A stretch of 64,000 nucleotides of DNA from CAIYUC01 sp963682005 (GCA_963682005.1 OY820914.1:3100001-3164000); one strand, 5' to 3'; counted from the first letter of the stretch, positions 9,540 through 19,418 are shown. Made by a program: numbers and translations. Notes: generated by a model from the sequence alone, not told the origin.

Positions 9540-11075
9540 ATGAAAAAGTATCTAATAATACCCACACTGTTACTCTTTTCAACCGGGTTGTTTTCACAGG
9601 GTCTGCTTGTCAACGGAGGGAAGATGACCATCGAATCCGGTGCCTACGTCTGGGTTAACGGAACGAGCGGAAACTGCCGGGCTGAAACAAATATCACCAA
9701 TGGCGCGATATCCCTGAACGGGACCTTAAGACTGGATGGCAATTATACGAACAATGTCGCCAATGCAGATATCCTGGGGACCATCGGGCCGGCAGGGCAG
9801 GTGGCATTTACAGGCACATCCGTCCAAACCCTGGGAGGGACCAGCCTTTCACCCTTCGTTTTCAATAACCTGTTGATCAACAATGGCAGCGGGGTGGTAA
9901 TTTCCAGGCCTTCAACCGTAAACGGATTATTAACCCTGATGAACGGACTGGTCAATACCGGGAACAATGATTTCATTTTCGGACCGGCAGCAACCGTTTC
10001 AGGAACGCCTTCTGCCGCGTCAATGATCGTTGCTACCGGGACAGGGCTGGTGCGGAAGCAATATACGGCGCCGGGAAGTTTCCTTTTCCCGGTTGGGGAT
10101 AATAACCTGACAGCCAAATACAGCCCGGTCACCCTGAATTTCACGACGGGTACTTTTGCAGCAGGAGCCAATGCCGGGATCAACCTGGTCAATACCCCTT
10201 ATGCGGATCCTTACATTACCGGTTCCTACCTGAACCGTTACTGGAATGTGACCCAGACCGGGATCACGGGCTTTACGTGCGATGCTGCTTTCAAATATAA
10301 CCTGGCGGATGTAACAGGAGTCGAAAGCAATATATATTGTGTAAGGATCAATCCGACACCGGTAATGGTCTTCAACCAAACTGACAGCATCCTGCATCAG
10401 CTGACCGCTCCGGGGTTGACTTCGTTCGGCACTTTTACCGGTGCTTTGGGTATGAAAACCCTGAACCTGACCTTCTACCTTGAAGGATTGTATGCAGGGG
10501 CAGGAACCATGAATCCGGCCATGGACTTTACAGGAACCACCTTCGCACCCAAATGGGGAACCGCCATCGCCGACCAGTTCACCCTTGAACTCCATAGCCC
10601 AACGGCATATAATACCATTGTTGCATCGATACCTTCGGCAGTGCTTCTCACGAACGGGACGGCCACTGTTAATATCCCGCCGACCTATTCAGGATCATAT
10701 TATCTTACGATAAACCACAGGAACAGCATCGAAACTGTAAGTGCTGCCCCGGTTTCACTGGCAGGAACATCGGTTTCCTATAATTTTTCCACGGCTGCTT
10801 CACAGGCTTATGGCAGTAACCTGAAAAACATAGGGGGTGTATTTGCCATTTATTCCGGGGATGTTTCGTCCGCAGGAGGAATTTATCCTGCAGCCCCGGT
10901 CAGGGACGGACTGATTGATATCATGGACCTCTACTATATCTTCCCGTCATACCTGGCGGGGAGTCTCGGATACCTTCCTTCGGATCTTAACGGGGATGGG
11001 GTCATAGATATTTTTGACACATATATCGATTATACCAATTATTTACTGGGGATCTATAAAATGACACCTCCGTGA
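9540..11075 (+). CDS. Secreted protein with N-module of the 174-4187 protein and dockerin-like tail
   Basis: This 511-residue protein begins with the signal peptide MKKYLIIPTLLLFSTGLFSQ. Residues about 20-300 align closely with the N-terminal module of the 174-4187 protein (NGGK, ETNI, LDGNYTNNV, FPVGDN, YSPVTLNFT, SYLNRYWN). After this the two proteins part. This one continues with a module of about 200 residues (from LNLTFYLEGLY at about 304) that recurs at the end of three other proteins here. It ends with two calcium-loop-like segments at about 440-465 and 481-492 (DLNGDGVIDIFD). Such loops resemble type I dockerins. No T9SS sorting domain is present. It is therefore a dockerin-tailed twin of a T9SS-tailed neighbour. 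Whether the tail binds a cohesin or is an alternative attachment signal is unknown. Confidence 0.8.
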   Translation: MKKYLIIPTLLLFSTGLFSQGLLVNGGKMTIESGAYVWVNGTSGNCRAETNITNGAISLNGTLRLDGNYTNNVANADILGTIGPAGQVAFTGTSVQTLGGTSLSPFVFNNLLINNGSGVVISRPSTVNGLLTLMNGLVNTGNNDFIFGPAATVSGTPSAASMIVATGTGLVRKQYTAPGSFLFPVGDNNLTAKYSPVTLNFTTGTFAAGANAGINLVNTPYADPYITGSYLNRYWNVTQTGITGFTCDAAFKYNLADVTGVESNIYCVRINPTPVMVFNQTDSILHQLTAPGLTSFGTFTGALGMKTLNLTFYLEGLYAGAGTMNPAMDFTGTTFAPKWGTAIADQFTLELHSPTAYNTIVASIPSAVLLTNGTATVNIPPTYSGSYYLTINHRNSIETVSAAPVSLAGTSVSYNFSTAASQAYGSNLKNIGGVFAIYSGDVSSAGGIYPAAPVRDGLIDIMDLYYIFPSYLAGSLGYLPSDLNGDGVIDIFDTYIDYTNYLLGIYKMTPP

Positions 11076-11142
11076 TAATTCGCTATCCAAAAACTGAAAT
11101 TTATACAAGTAATCATTGAATATTATCCAAAACCAAATAGTT

Positions 11143-14100
11143 ATGAAAACTTTACACCTGATAAGACTTTCGATTGCACTGCTAATACTGGCGATCCCTG
11201 CCGTGAGATCCACTGCGCAGACCCCGACCTATTCATGCATTGCAACGAATGATACATTGCTCAATTCCACCGTTTATCAATTTGATATTTACATATATCA
11301 GACAGGCACTACGGCGCTTTACCTGAATAATTACCAGCTTTCCTTCCAGCTGTCAAATACGGCTGCCATTCTCAACGGTGGAGTGATCACAGGGAGTTAC
11401 GTTGCAGCATCCACACAACTGCCTGTGTCGTTGGCTCCCGGTGGTGTAAACGTTTTCAATGTAGGAGGGATTTATGAATTCCGTGTAAACGGTGTTGCCC
11501 CCAATTCAAATGGTTCTCTAATTCCAACAACAGGACTAAGGATCGGAACATTCCAGATAACGAATTCCATGGCATTCGCAGCTGCTCCGATGAACCTTAC
11601 CTGGTGGAACACAGCGCCGGCGACGACGTATGTGTATGCAATCGTTCCTCCTGCAGTGTCTGGTCCGGCCACACTGATAACAACCATGGCAACACATACA
11701 ACACTTTTAACAAATCCGGTATTGAACGGACCTGTTACTGCCTTTGCCATGACCGGCGGAGGAAATTACTGTACGGGGGGAACCGGGATGCCGGTAGGCC
11801 TCAGCGGTTCGGAAACAGGTGTGATGTATATACTACTGCAGAATGCACTTCCTTTGGTAGCGAATGTTGCAGGAACCGGAATTGCCCTTTCTTTTGGAAA
11901 CCAGCCGGCGGGTACTTACACTTCCACCGGGTACAGGAAGGCGACCTACATGACAGCTGCCATGACAGGCAGTGCGGTTGTGACACTGAGTGCTTCTCTG
12001 CCTGCCAGCGTTACAATTGCGGCTTCAGCAAATCCTGTTTGTACAGGAACATTGGTGACATTCACTGCAACCCCGGTCAATGGCGGGACAACCCCCGTTT
12101 TCCAGTGGACTGTAAATAGTGTCAATGTCGGGACAAACAGTTCAAGTTATGCTTATACACCGCTCAACAACGACATTGTCACCTGCATCATGACATCCAA
12201 TGCCGCCTGTGTTACCGGCAGCCCGGCCACTTCGAACGCCGTTACCATGACGGTTAATGCGATAGTTCCGGCAAGTGTTTCGATCGTTGCGGGAACAAAT
12301 CCTGCCTGTTCGGGGGCTTCAGTTACTTTTACGGCCACTCCGGTTAACGGTGGAACGACCCCTTCGTATCAATGGATGGTGAACGCGGTAAATGCAGGGA
12401 CCAATAGTGCAACCTTTTCTTATATCCCGGTGAACAATGACATTGTGACCTGCGTGATGACTTCCAATGCAAGTTGTGTTTCAGGCAGTCCGGCCACATC
12501 GAATGCGGTGACTATGACGGTCAATGCATCAGTTGCAGCCAGTGTTGCGATTGCAGAAGGAACGAACCCCGTATGCTCCGGGACTTCAGTGACATTCACA
12601 GCAACTCCGACCAATGGCGGAACAACACCATCTTATCAATGGATGGTTAACGGTGTGAATGCAGGGACAAACAGTGTTACGTTTGCTTACATCCCTGTGA
12701 ACAATGATATCGTAACCTGCGTGATGACATCCAATGCCACCTGCGTGACCGGTAGTCCGGCCACATCGAACGCGGTGACCATGACCGTAAATCCAACGGT
12801 AGCAGCCAGTGTTACAGTAGCAGCCGGAACAAACCCCAGCTGCACTGGGACATCGGTTACATTCACAGCCACTCCGGCCAATGGAGGTACAACACCTTCA
12901 TTCCAATGGAATGTAAACGGTGTAAATGCAGGGACCAACAGCGTTACGTTTGCATACATTCCAGTCAACAATGATATTGTGACCTGCGTGATGACCTCAA
13001 ATGCCACCTGTGTGACCGGCAGCCCGGCCACATCGAATGCTGTGACCATGACGGTAAACAGTTCATTGCCGGCGAGCGTAGCAATTGCAGCAGGAGCAAA
13101 CCCGGTATGTTCCGGGACTTCTGTGACATTCACGGCCACACCAACCAACGGGGGAACAACTCCATCCTATCAATGGATGGTGAATGGGGTAAATGCAGGC
13201 ACAAATAGTGCAACCTATTCCTATATCCCGGTCAACAATGACATCGTGACCTGCGTGATGACTTCCAATGCCACGTGTGTGACCGGCAGCCCGGCCACAT
13301 CGAATGCCGTGACCATGACGGTCAACGCATCAGTTGCAGCCAGCGTTGCGATTGCAGCAGGAACGAACCCCGCATGCTCCGGAACTTCAGTGACATTCAC
13401 GGCCACACCAACCAACGGGGGAACAACACCATCTTATCAATGGAAGGTTAATGGTGTAAATGCAGGGACAAACAGCGTTACGTTTGCATACATTCCAGTC
13501 AACAATGATATTGTGACCTGCGTGATGACATCCAATGCCACCTGCGTGACCGGTAGCCCGGCCACTTCGAACGCCGTTACCATGACGGTTAATGCGATAG
13601 TTCCGGCAAGTGTTTCGATCGTTGCGGGAACAAATCCTGCCTGTTCGGGGGCTTCAGTTACTTTTACGGCCACTCCGGTTAACGGTGGAACGACCCCTTC
13701 GTATCAATGGATGGTGAACGCGGTAAATGCAGGGACCAATAGTGCAACCTTTCCCTATATCCCGGTGAACAATGACATTGTGACCTGCGTGATGACTTCC
13801 AATGCAAGTTGTGTTTCAGGCAGTCCGGCCACATCGAATGCGGTGACTATGACGGTCAATGCATCAGTTGCAGCCAGTGTTGCGATTGCAGAAGGAACGA
13901 ACCCCGTATGCTCCGGGACTTCAGTGACCTTTACGGCCACACCAACCAACGGGGGAACAACTCCATCCTATCAATGGATGGTGAATGGGGTAAATGCAGG
14001 CACAAATAGTGCAACCTATTCCTATATCCCGGTCAACAATGACATCGTGACCTGCGTGATGACTTCCAATGCCGCGTGTGTGACCGGCAGTCCGGCCACA

Positions 14101-17100
14101 TCGAATGCCGTGACCATGACCGTAAACAGTTCATTGCCGGCGAGCGTAGCAATTGCAGCAGGAGCAAACCCGGTATGTTCCGGGACTTCTGTGACATTCA
14201 CAGCAATTCCGACCAATGGCGGAACAACACCATCTTATCAATGGATGGTTAACGGCGTGAATGCAGGGACAAACAGTGTTACGTTTGCATATATTCCAGT
14301 CAACAATGATATTGTGACCTGCGTGATGACATCCAATGCCACGTGCGTAACCGGCAGCCCGGCCACATCGAACGCGATGACCATGACCGTAAATCCAACG
14401 GTAGCAGCCAGTGTTACAGTAGCAGCCGGAACAAACCCCAGCTGCACCGGGACATCGGTTACATTCACAGCCACTCCGGCCAATGGAGGTACAACACCTT
14501 CATTCCAATGGAATGTAAACGGTGTAAATGCAGGGACCAACAGCGTTACGTTTGCATACATTCCATTCAACAATGATATTGTGACCTGCGTGATGACCTC
14601 AAATGCCACCTGTGTGACCGGCAGCCCGGCCACATCGAATGCCGTGACCATGACGGTAAACAGTTCATTGCCGGCGAGCGTAGCAATTGCAGCAGGAGCA
14701 AACCCGGTATGTTCCGGGACTTCTGTGACATGCACGGCCACACCAACCAACGGCGGAACAACACCATCTTATCAATGGAAGGTGAACGGTGTGAACCAGG
14801 GAACCAACAGTGTTACGTTTGCATATATTCCGGTCAACAATGATATTGTGACCTGTGTAATGACCTCCAATGCCACGTGTGTGACCGGCAGCCCGGCCAC
14901 TTCGAATGCCGTGACCATGACGGTCAGCAGTTCACTCCCGGCCGCCGTAACGATTGCAGCAGGAGCAAACCCGGTATGTTCCGGGACTTCTGTGACATGC
15001 ACGGCCACACCAACCAACGGCGGAACAACACCATCTTATCAATGGAAAGTGAACGGTGTGAATGCAGGGACAAACAGTGTTACGTTTGCATATATTCCAG
15101 TCAACAATGATATTGTGACCTGCGTGATGACATCCAATGCCACGTGCGTAACAGGCAGCCCGGCCACATCGAACGCGATGACCATGACCGTAAATCCAAC
15201 GGTAGCAGCTAGTGTTACAGTAGCAGCCGGAACAAACCCCAGCTGCACCGGGACATCGGTTACATTCACAGCCACTCCGACTAACGGAGGAACAACGCCG
15301 TCATACCAATGGATCGTGAACGGGGTAAATGCAGGGACAAACAGTGTTACGTTTGCATATATTCCGGTCAACAATGATATTGTGACCTGTGTGATGACCT
15401 CCAATGCCACGTGTGTGACCGGCAGCCCGGCCACTTCGAATGCCGTGACCATGACGGTAAACAGTTCATTGCCGGCGAGCGTAGCAATTGCAGCAGGAGC
15501 AAACCCGGTATGTTCCGGGACTTCTGTGACATGCACGGCCACACCAACCAACGGCGGAACAACACCATCTTATCAATGGAAAGTGAACGGTGTGAATGCA
15601 GGGACAAACAGTGTTACGTTTGCATATATTCCGGTCAACAATGATATTGTGACCTGTGTGATGACCTCCAATGCCACGTGTGTGACCGGCAGCCCGGCCA
15701 CTTCGAATGCCGTGACCATGACGGTCAATGCATCAGTTGCAGCCAGCGTTGCGATTGCAGCAGGGACAAACCCGGTATGCTCCGGGACTTCAGTGACATT
15801 CACAGCCACTCCGACCAATGGCGGAACAACACCATCTTATCAATGGAAAGTGAACGGTGTGAATGCAGGGACAAACAGTGTTACGTTTGCATATATTCCG
15901 GTCAACAATGATATTGTGACCTGTGTGATGACCTCCAATGCCACGTGTGTGACCGGCAGCCCGGCCACTTCGAATGCGGTGACCATGACGGTCAGCAGTT
16001 CACTCCCGGCCGCCGTAACGATTGCAGCAGGGACAAACCCGGTATGCTCAGGGACTTCCGTGACATTCACGGCCACACCAACCAACGGCGGAACAACACC
16101 ATCTTATCAATGGAAAGTGAACGGTGTGAACCAGGGAACCAACAGCGTTACGTTTGCATATATTCCGGTCAACAATGATATTGTGACCTGCGTGATGACT
16201 TCCAATGCCACGTGTGTGACCGGCAGCCCGGCCACTTCGAATGCGGTGACCATGACCGTAAATCAGATCCCTGCTGCAGCCGGCACAGTTAATGGGCCGA
16301 CCAGGGTGAACCCCGGCCAGTCAGGTGTTGTCTATTCAGTGCCGGTCATCACGAATGCAACAGGCTATGCATGGACATTGCCAACCGGTGTTACAATCAC
16401 CGCCGGTGCAAATACCGCTTCAATCACTGTTACTTTCGCTGTGAACGCAGTTGGTGGCTGCATTTCGGTTCATGGAACCAATTCCTGCGGGAACGGAACC
16501 GAATCAGCCTGCCTGAATGTAAGTATTGATACCGGTGTGACTTTATCCGGTATGTTTAGCTATAATAATCCGGCAAATACCCCGCTCGATTCTGTCTGGG
16601 TGTTCCTGAAGCTGAATGGGATAAAAGTAGATTCAACCAGGACAAGCCTCCTCGGGAACTACCTGTTTACAGGCAAGCAAAACGGCATTTACACGGTTTC
16701 GGCCTCTACACGTAAGCCCTTTCTTGGGGTCAATGGTACAGATGCAGTCAAAGTATTACGGGATGTCGTCGGGTTTGAACCACTCCCCACGCCTGTGCGA
16801 TACACAGCAGCAGACGTGAATAACAGCCTCTTCCTGAATGCTACCGACGCGAACAAGATGATGCGCAGGTTCGTTGGACTTGATCTCACTTTTAGCCGTG
16901 CGGACTGGAGCTTTGAAAAAGTAAACGGCACCACCATAATTTATCCTGCCGGTGTTGACAGAGATACCATAATTGTGAATGGAGCAGATGTCGTGACTAA
17001 TTTTTACGGTCTATGCACAGGTGATGTCGACGGATCTGCTATTCCGGGGATAGGGGCGAAATCCGGGACCGGGTTTTCCATGATAACAGATGGTGTGCTC

Positions 17101-17763
17101 AAGGTCAAACCGTACGAAGAATTCGAAATCCCGTTCTATGCCGGTGATGACCTTACTGTTTCTGCCATTTCACTCGTGCTTGATCATTCATCTTCATCTC
17201 TGCAGGTTCGTGATGTTATGATGAACAAGGGAACAATCCTTCACAATGAGACCCCGGGTGAAGTGCGTATGGCCTGGTCAGATATCAATCCCGTCAATTA
17301 TCAGAAAGGAGAACTGATATTCACGCTGAAAGCCATGATTACAAATGAATTTGCCACCACAGGAACAATCCGTTTTGAACCGGGGCCTGAAAGCGAGTTT
17401 GCCGGCGCCAAAGCAGAAGTTATCACTGAAGTGACCCTTCTTACTCCAAAGATCGAACTGAAAGACCCGACAGGTATTCAGGAAACAGGGGAACCAATTT
17501 TCAACGTATCGGTATTCCCGAACCCTGCAACGGATCATTTCTCGCTCAATTATGAAACAAAAGGCAGGTCATCTGTTCATGTTTCAGTGATAACCCTGAT
17601 AGGTCAGGAAATCATGAGCATTGAATTCTTACATGAAACACCCGGAAAATTTAATGAGAAAATAAATACCTCCGGTCTCCCGCATGGGGTTTATATCCTT
17701 CGGATAACAGAGGGGGGAAAAGATTCGGGATTCTTTAGAAATGTGAGACTCATAGTGCAATAA
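11143..17763 (+). CDS. Giant Ig-like repeat protein with dockerin-like, cohesin-like and T9SS type A domains
   Basis: This is a 2206-residue surface protein. The ATG at 11143 opens a good signal peptide (MKTLHLIRLSIALLILAIPA); a TTG at 11116 is less likely. Residues about 26-280 form a beta-rich region shared with the following gene (YQFDIYIYQTGTT, LNNYQLSF, LRIGTFQI, MTGGGNY). Residues about 284-1707 are 16 tandem Ig-like repeats of 89 residues (PVCSGTSVTFTATP, YQWMVNGVN, DIVTCVMTSNATC). A PKD-like segment and a CnaB-like segment (about 1798-1862) follow. Then comes a dockerin-like pair (NGTDAVKVLRDVVG and NATDANKMMRRFVG, about 1863-1915) and a cohesin-like domain (about 1984-2105; FEIPFYAGDDLTVSAISLVL, GELIFTL). 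A type A sorting domain (about 2120-2206; VSVFPNPATDHF, GVYILRI) ends the protein. The stop lies one base before the next start. The cohesin and dockerin calls rest on motif pattern only. Confidence 0.82.
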   Translation: MKTLHLIRLSIALLILAIPAVRSTAQTPTYSCIATNDTLLNSTVYQFDIYIYQTGTTALYLNNYQLSFQLSNTAAILNGGVITGSYVAASTQLPVSLAPGGVNVFNVGGIYEFRVNGVAPNSNGSLIPTTGLRIGTFQITNSMAFAAAPMNLTWWNTAPATTYVYAIVPPAVSGPATLITTMATHTTLLTNPVLNGPVTAFAMTGGGNYCTGGTGMPVGLSGSETGVMYILLQNALPLVANVAGTGIALSFGNQPAGTYTSTGYRKATYMTAAMTGSAVVTLSASLPASVTIAASANPVCTGTLVTFTATPVNGGTTPVFQWTVNSVNVGTNSSSYAYTPLNNDIVTCIMTSNAACVTGSPATSNAVTMTVNAIVPASVSIVAGTNPACSGASVTFTATPVNGGTTPSYQWMVNAVNAGTNSATFSYIPVNNDIVTCVMTSNASCVSGSPATSNAVTMTVNASVAASVAIAEGTNPVCSGTSVTFTATPTNGGTTPSYQWMVNGVNAGTNSVTFAYIPVNNDIVTCVMTSNATCVTGSPATSNAVTMTVNPTVAASVTVAAGTNPSCTGTSVTFTATPANGGTTPSFQWNVNGVNAGTNSVTFAYIPVNNDIVTCVMTSNATCVTGSPATSNAVTMTVNSSLPASVAIAAGANPVCSGTSVTFTATPTNGGTTPSYQWMVNGVNAGTNSATYSYIPVNNDIVTCVMTSNATCVTGSPATSNAVTMTVNASVAASVAIAAGTNPACSGTSVTFTATPTNGGTTPSYQWKVNGVNAGTNSVTFAYIPVNNDIVTCVMTSNATCVTGSPATSNAVTMTVNAIVPASVSIVAGTNPACSGASVTFTATPVNGGTTPSYQWMVNAVNAGTNSATFPYIPVNNDIVTCVMTSNASCVSGSPATSNAVTMTVNASVAASVAIAEGTNPVCSGTSVTFTATPTNGGTTPSYQWMVNGVNAGTNSATYSYIPVNNDIVTCVMTSNAACVTGSPATSNAVTMTVNSSLPASVAIAAGANPVCSGTSVTFTAIPTNGGTTPSYQWMVNGVNAGTNSVTFAYIPVNNDIVTCVMTSNATCVTGSPATSNAMTMTVNPTVAASVTVAAGTNPSCTGTSVTFTATPANGGTTPSFQWNVNGVNAGTNSVTFAYIPFNNDIVTCVMTSNATCVTGSPATSNAVTMTVNSSLPASVAIAAGANPVCSGTSVTCTATPTNGGTTPSYQWKVNGVNQGTNSVTFAYIPVNNDIVTCVMTSNATCVTGSPATSNAVTMTVSSSLPAAVTIAAGANPVCSGTSVTCTATPTNGGTTPSYQWKVNGVNAGTNSVTFAYIPVNNDIVTCVMTSNATCVTGSPATSNAMTMTVNPTVAASVTVAAGTNPSCTGTSVTFTATPTNGGTTPSYQWIVNGVNAGTNSVTFAYIPVNNDIVTCVMTSNATCVTGSPATSNAVTMTVNSSLPASVAIAAGANPVCSGTSVTCTATPTNGGTTPSYQWKVNGVNAGTNSVTFAYIPVNNDIVTCVMTSNATCVTGSPATSNAVTMTVNASVAASVAIAAGTNPVCSGTSVTFTATPTNGGTTPSYQWKVNGVNAGTNSVTFAYIPVNNDIVTCVMTSNATCVTGSPATSNAVTMTVSSSLPAAVTIAAGTNPVCSGTSVTFTATPTNGGTTPSYQWKVNGVNQGTNSVTFAYIPVNNDIVTCVMTSNATCVTGSPATSNAVTMTVNQIPAAAGTVNGPTRVNPGQSGVVYSVPVITNATGYAWTLPTGVTITAGANTASITVTFAVNAVGGCISVHGTNSCGNGTESACLNVSIDTGVTLSGMFSYNNPANTPLDSVWVFLKLNGIKVDSTRTSLLGNYLFTGKQNGIYTVSASTRKPFLGVNGTDAVKVLRDVVGFEPLPTPVRYTAADVNNSLFLNATDANKMMRRFVGLDLTFSRADWSFEKVNGTTIIYPAGVDRDTIIVNGADVVTNFYGLCTGDVDGSAIPGIGAKSGTGFSMITDGVLKVKPYEEFEIPFYAGDDLTVSAISLVLDHSSSSLQVRDVMMNKGTILHNETPGEVRMAWSDINPVNYQKGELIFTLKAMITNEFATTGTIRFEPGPESEFAGAKAEVITEVTLLTPKIELKDPTGIQETGEPIFNVSVFPNPATDHFSLNYETKGRSSVHVSVITLIGQEIMSIEFLHETPGKFNEKINTSGLPHGVYILRITEGGKDSGFFRNVRLIVQ
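11994..16263 (+). repeat. Tandem array of 16 units of 267 bp
   Basis: Sixteen in-frame units encode 89-residue Ig-like domains. Four unit types can be told apart by their first residues: SSLPA, AIVPAS, ASVAAS and PTVAAS. In order they read S A B P S B A B S P S S P S B S. Units 2-3 recur almost base for base as units 7-8 (offset 1335 bp), and units 4-5 as 10-11 (offset 1602 bp). Units 11, 12 and 14 share a TTC to TGC change that adds a Cys. Copy number could be misassembled. Confidence 0.93.
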
Positions 17764-17764
17764 T

Positions 17765-19285
17765 ATGAAGATCATTCGACAAACAGCATGGCTTATTATC
17801 CTGACGGCGCTGATTTTCATCAGCGCCGGTTCCCGTGCACAGGTTCCTTCGTACAGTTGTGTGGTAAAAAATGATTCCCTGTTCAGTCCCACCGGATATC
17901 AGTTCGATGTATACATATATCAGACAGGAACAACAACGCTATACCTGAATAACTATCAGCTTTCATTTCGTATATCCAACACGGTTGAGATACTGGGTGA
18001 TGGTATTCTTTCAGGATCTTATATTACAGGATCGACGCAATTGCCGCCATCGCTGTTCCCGGGAGGCGTAAATATGTTTCATATCGGAGAAATTTATGAG
18101 ATACGGATCAACGGTGTGAGCCCCAATTCAACCGGGACTTTCATCCCCTCCGGGGGACTCAGGATTGGAACATTCCGGATTTTGAATTCCCTGCCTTTCC
18201 ACGCTGGGAAAATGAACCTGGTGTGGTGGAATTCAGCCCCCGCCACTACATACGTTTATGCCATTGTTCCTCCTGCCCCTTCTGGTAACCCCATACTCAT
18301 AACCAATATGTCATTTCATACTTCAACCCTTATCAACCCGTTGCTGAATGTTCCTGTCGCAGTCTTCAGCATGACGGGGGGAGGAAGCTATCTTCCGGGC
18401 GGAGCAGGAGTGGAGGTAGGTTTGGGGGGGTCTGAAACCGGTGTTATGTACAGGCTTTTCAGGAATTCAATCTCAGCCGGTAATGAAATTCCGGGAACGG
18501 GTGGAACTCTTTCCTTCGGAATTCTTACTGAAGGGACATACACTTCTGCAGGATGCAGGAAAGCCACATACCTTACCTCTGACATGTCGGGCAGTTCCAT
18601 GGTTACCCAGACAGCAGGAACCAAAACACTGATCATTAAAGTTCTTCTTGAAGGCTTGTTCAATCCAACCACAGGGATAATGAATAAAGCCCAGGATTGC
18701 CTGGACGGTGAAAGTACGTTCGATAAATTCACGGCAACAACCGCAGACACCATCGAATTGTTCCTGGCCAACGAGTCATTGCCGTGGGATTATGTTTATG
18801 GATCCTATGCGATCCCGATTGCCACCGATGGAACCTGTACGACTTCCGTCCCCGGCGGATTTTCCGGCTCTTATTATATCGTGGTCAGGCACAGGCAGAG
18901 TGTGGAAACATGGAGCGGGCTTCCGGTTTCATTTTCAGGTAGCATGATAACCTATGATTTTACCGTGTCTCCTGACCGGGCCTATGGGAATAATGAGAAG
19001 GAAGTTTCATCGAACCCGGGGCAATACGCGTTGTTTTCCGGCGATGTAACAGGAATCAGCGGAATACAGGATGGATACATCGATATATTTGATAACAATG
19101 ACGTATTCAACCATTCTCAGGGCGGAGCATACGGATACCTGGTGCAGGATCTGAACGGCGACGGGTTTGTCGACATCTTTGACAATGTCCAGGTGTTTAA
19201 CAATCTTCAATCAGGCATAGGCATAAATACGCCTGTTAATCCTGTGAAGAGGCTGCCCAGAGTTTTTTCTGGTGGTTCGAGGTAA
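17765..19285 (+). CDS. Secreted protein with N-module of the 2206-residue protein and dockerin-like tail
   Basis: This 506-residue protein starts one base after the stop of the upstream gene, so translation is probably coupled. Its signal peptide is MKIIRQTAWLIILTALIF followed by ISAGSRAQ. Residues about 26-280 repeat the N-terminal region of the upstream 2206-residue protein almost motif for motif (YQFDVYIYQTGTTTLYLNNY, LRIGTFRI, TTYVYAIVPPA, MTGGGSYLPGG, GSETGVMY). The tandem Ig-like array, cohesin-like and T9SS parts are missing. Instead residues about 286-506 are the dockerin-like module (VLLEGLFN, MNKAQD, YYIVVRHRQSVETWS, YDFT), ending with two loops: GDVTGISGIQDGYIDIFD near 425-440 and DLNGDGFVDIFD near 461-472. 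It looks like a soluble or docked partner of its upstream neighbour, which is inference. The biochemical role is unknown. Confidence 0.82.
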   Translation: MKIIRQTAWLIILTALIFISAGSRAQVPSYSCVVKNDSLFSPTGYQFDVYIYQTGTTTLYLNNYQLSFRISNTVEILGDGILSGSYITGSTQLPPSLFPGGVNMFHIGEIYEIRINGVSPNSTGTFIPSGGLRIGTFRILNSLPFHAGKMNLVWWNSAPATTYVYAIVPPAPSGNPILITNMSFHTSTLINPLLNVPVAVFSMTGGGSYLPGGAGVEVGLGGSETGVMYRLFRNSISAGNEIPGTGGTLSFGILTEGTYTSAGCRKATYLTSDMSGSSMVTQTAGTKTLIIKVLLEGLFNPTTGIMNKAQDCLDGESTFDKFTATTADTIELFLANESLPWDYVYGSYAIPIATDGTCTTSVPGGFSGSYYIVVRHRQSVETWSGLPVSFSGSMITYDFTVSPDRAYGNNEKEVSSNPGQYALFSGDVTGISGIQDGYIDIFDNNDVFNHSQGGAYGYLVQDLNGDGFVDIFDNVQVFNNLQSGIGINTPVNPVKRLPRVFSGGSR

Positions 19286-19418
19286 ATCGCCGTTATCTTG
19301 TGATCAGCACACTTCTTTAACTTAGGATTAAGTGAATGCGTATTTTTACCTAATCCTGCCAGGTGGAATTACGCGTATTTGCAGGGGCAACCCTTGACAA
19401 ATACAGGTAATTCATCTC

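Noticed and set aside
12153..16085. Many minus-strand and shifted-frame open frames across the Ig-like array, up to 170 codons and repeating every 267 bp
   Set aside because: They recur with exactly the array period because the unit length is a multiple of three. They are shadows of the real + strand frame and have no starts or context of their own.
11994..16263. CRISPR-like regular repeat
   Set aside because: The units are 267 bp, contiguous and in frame, with no short repeat/unique spacer pattern. The heptamer arrays likewise have no spacers.
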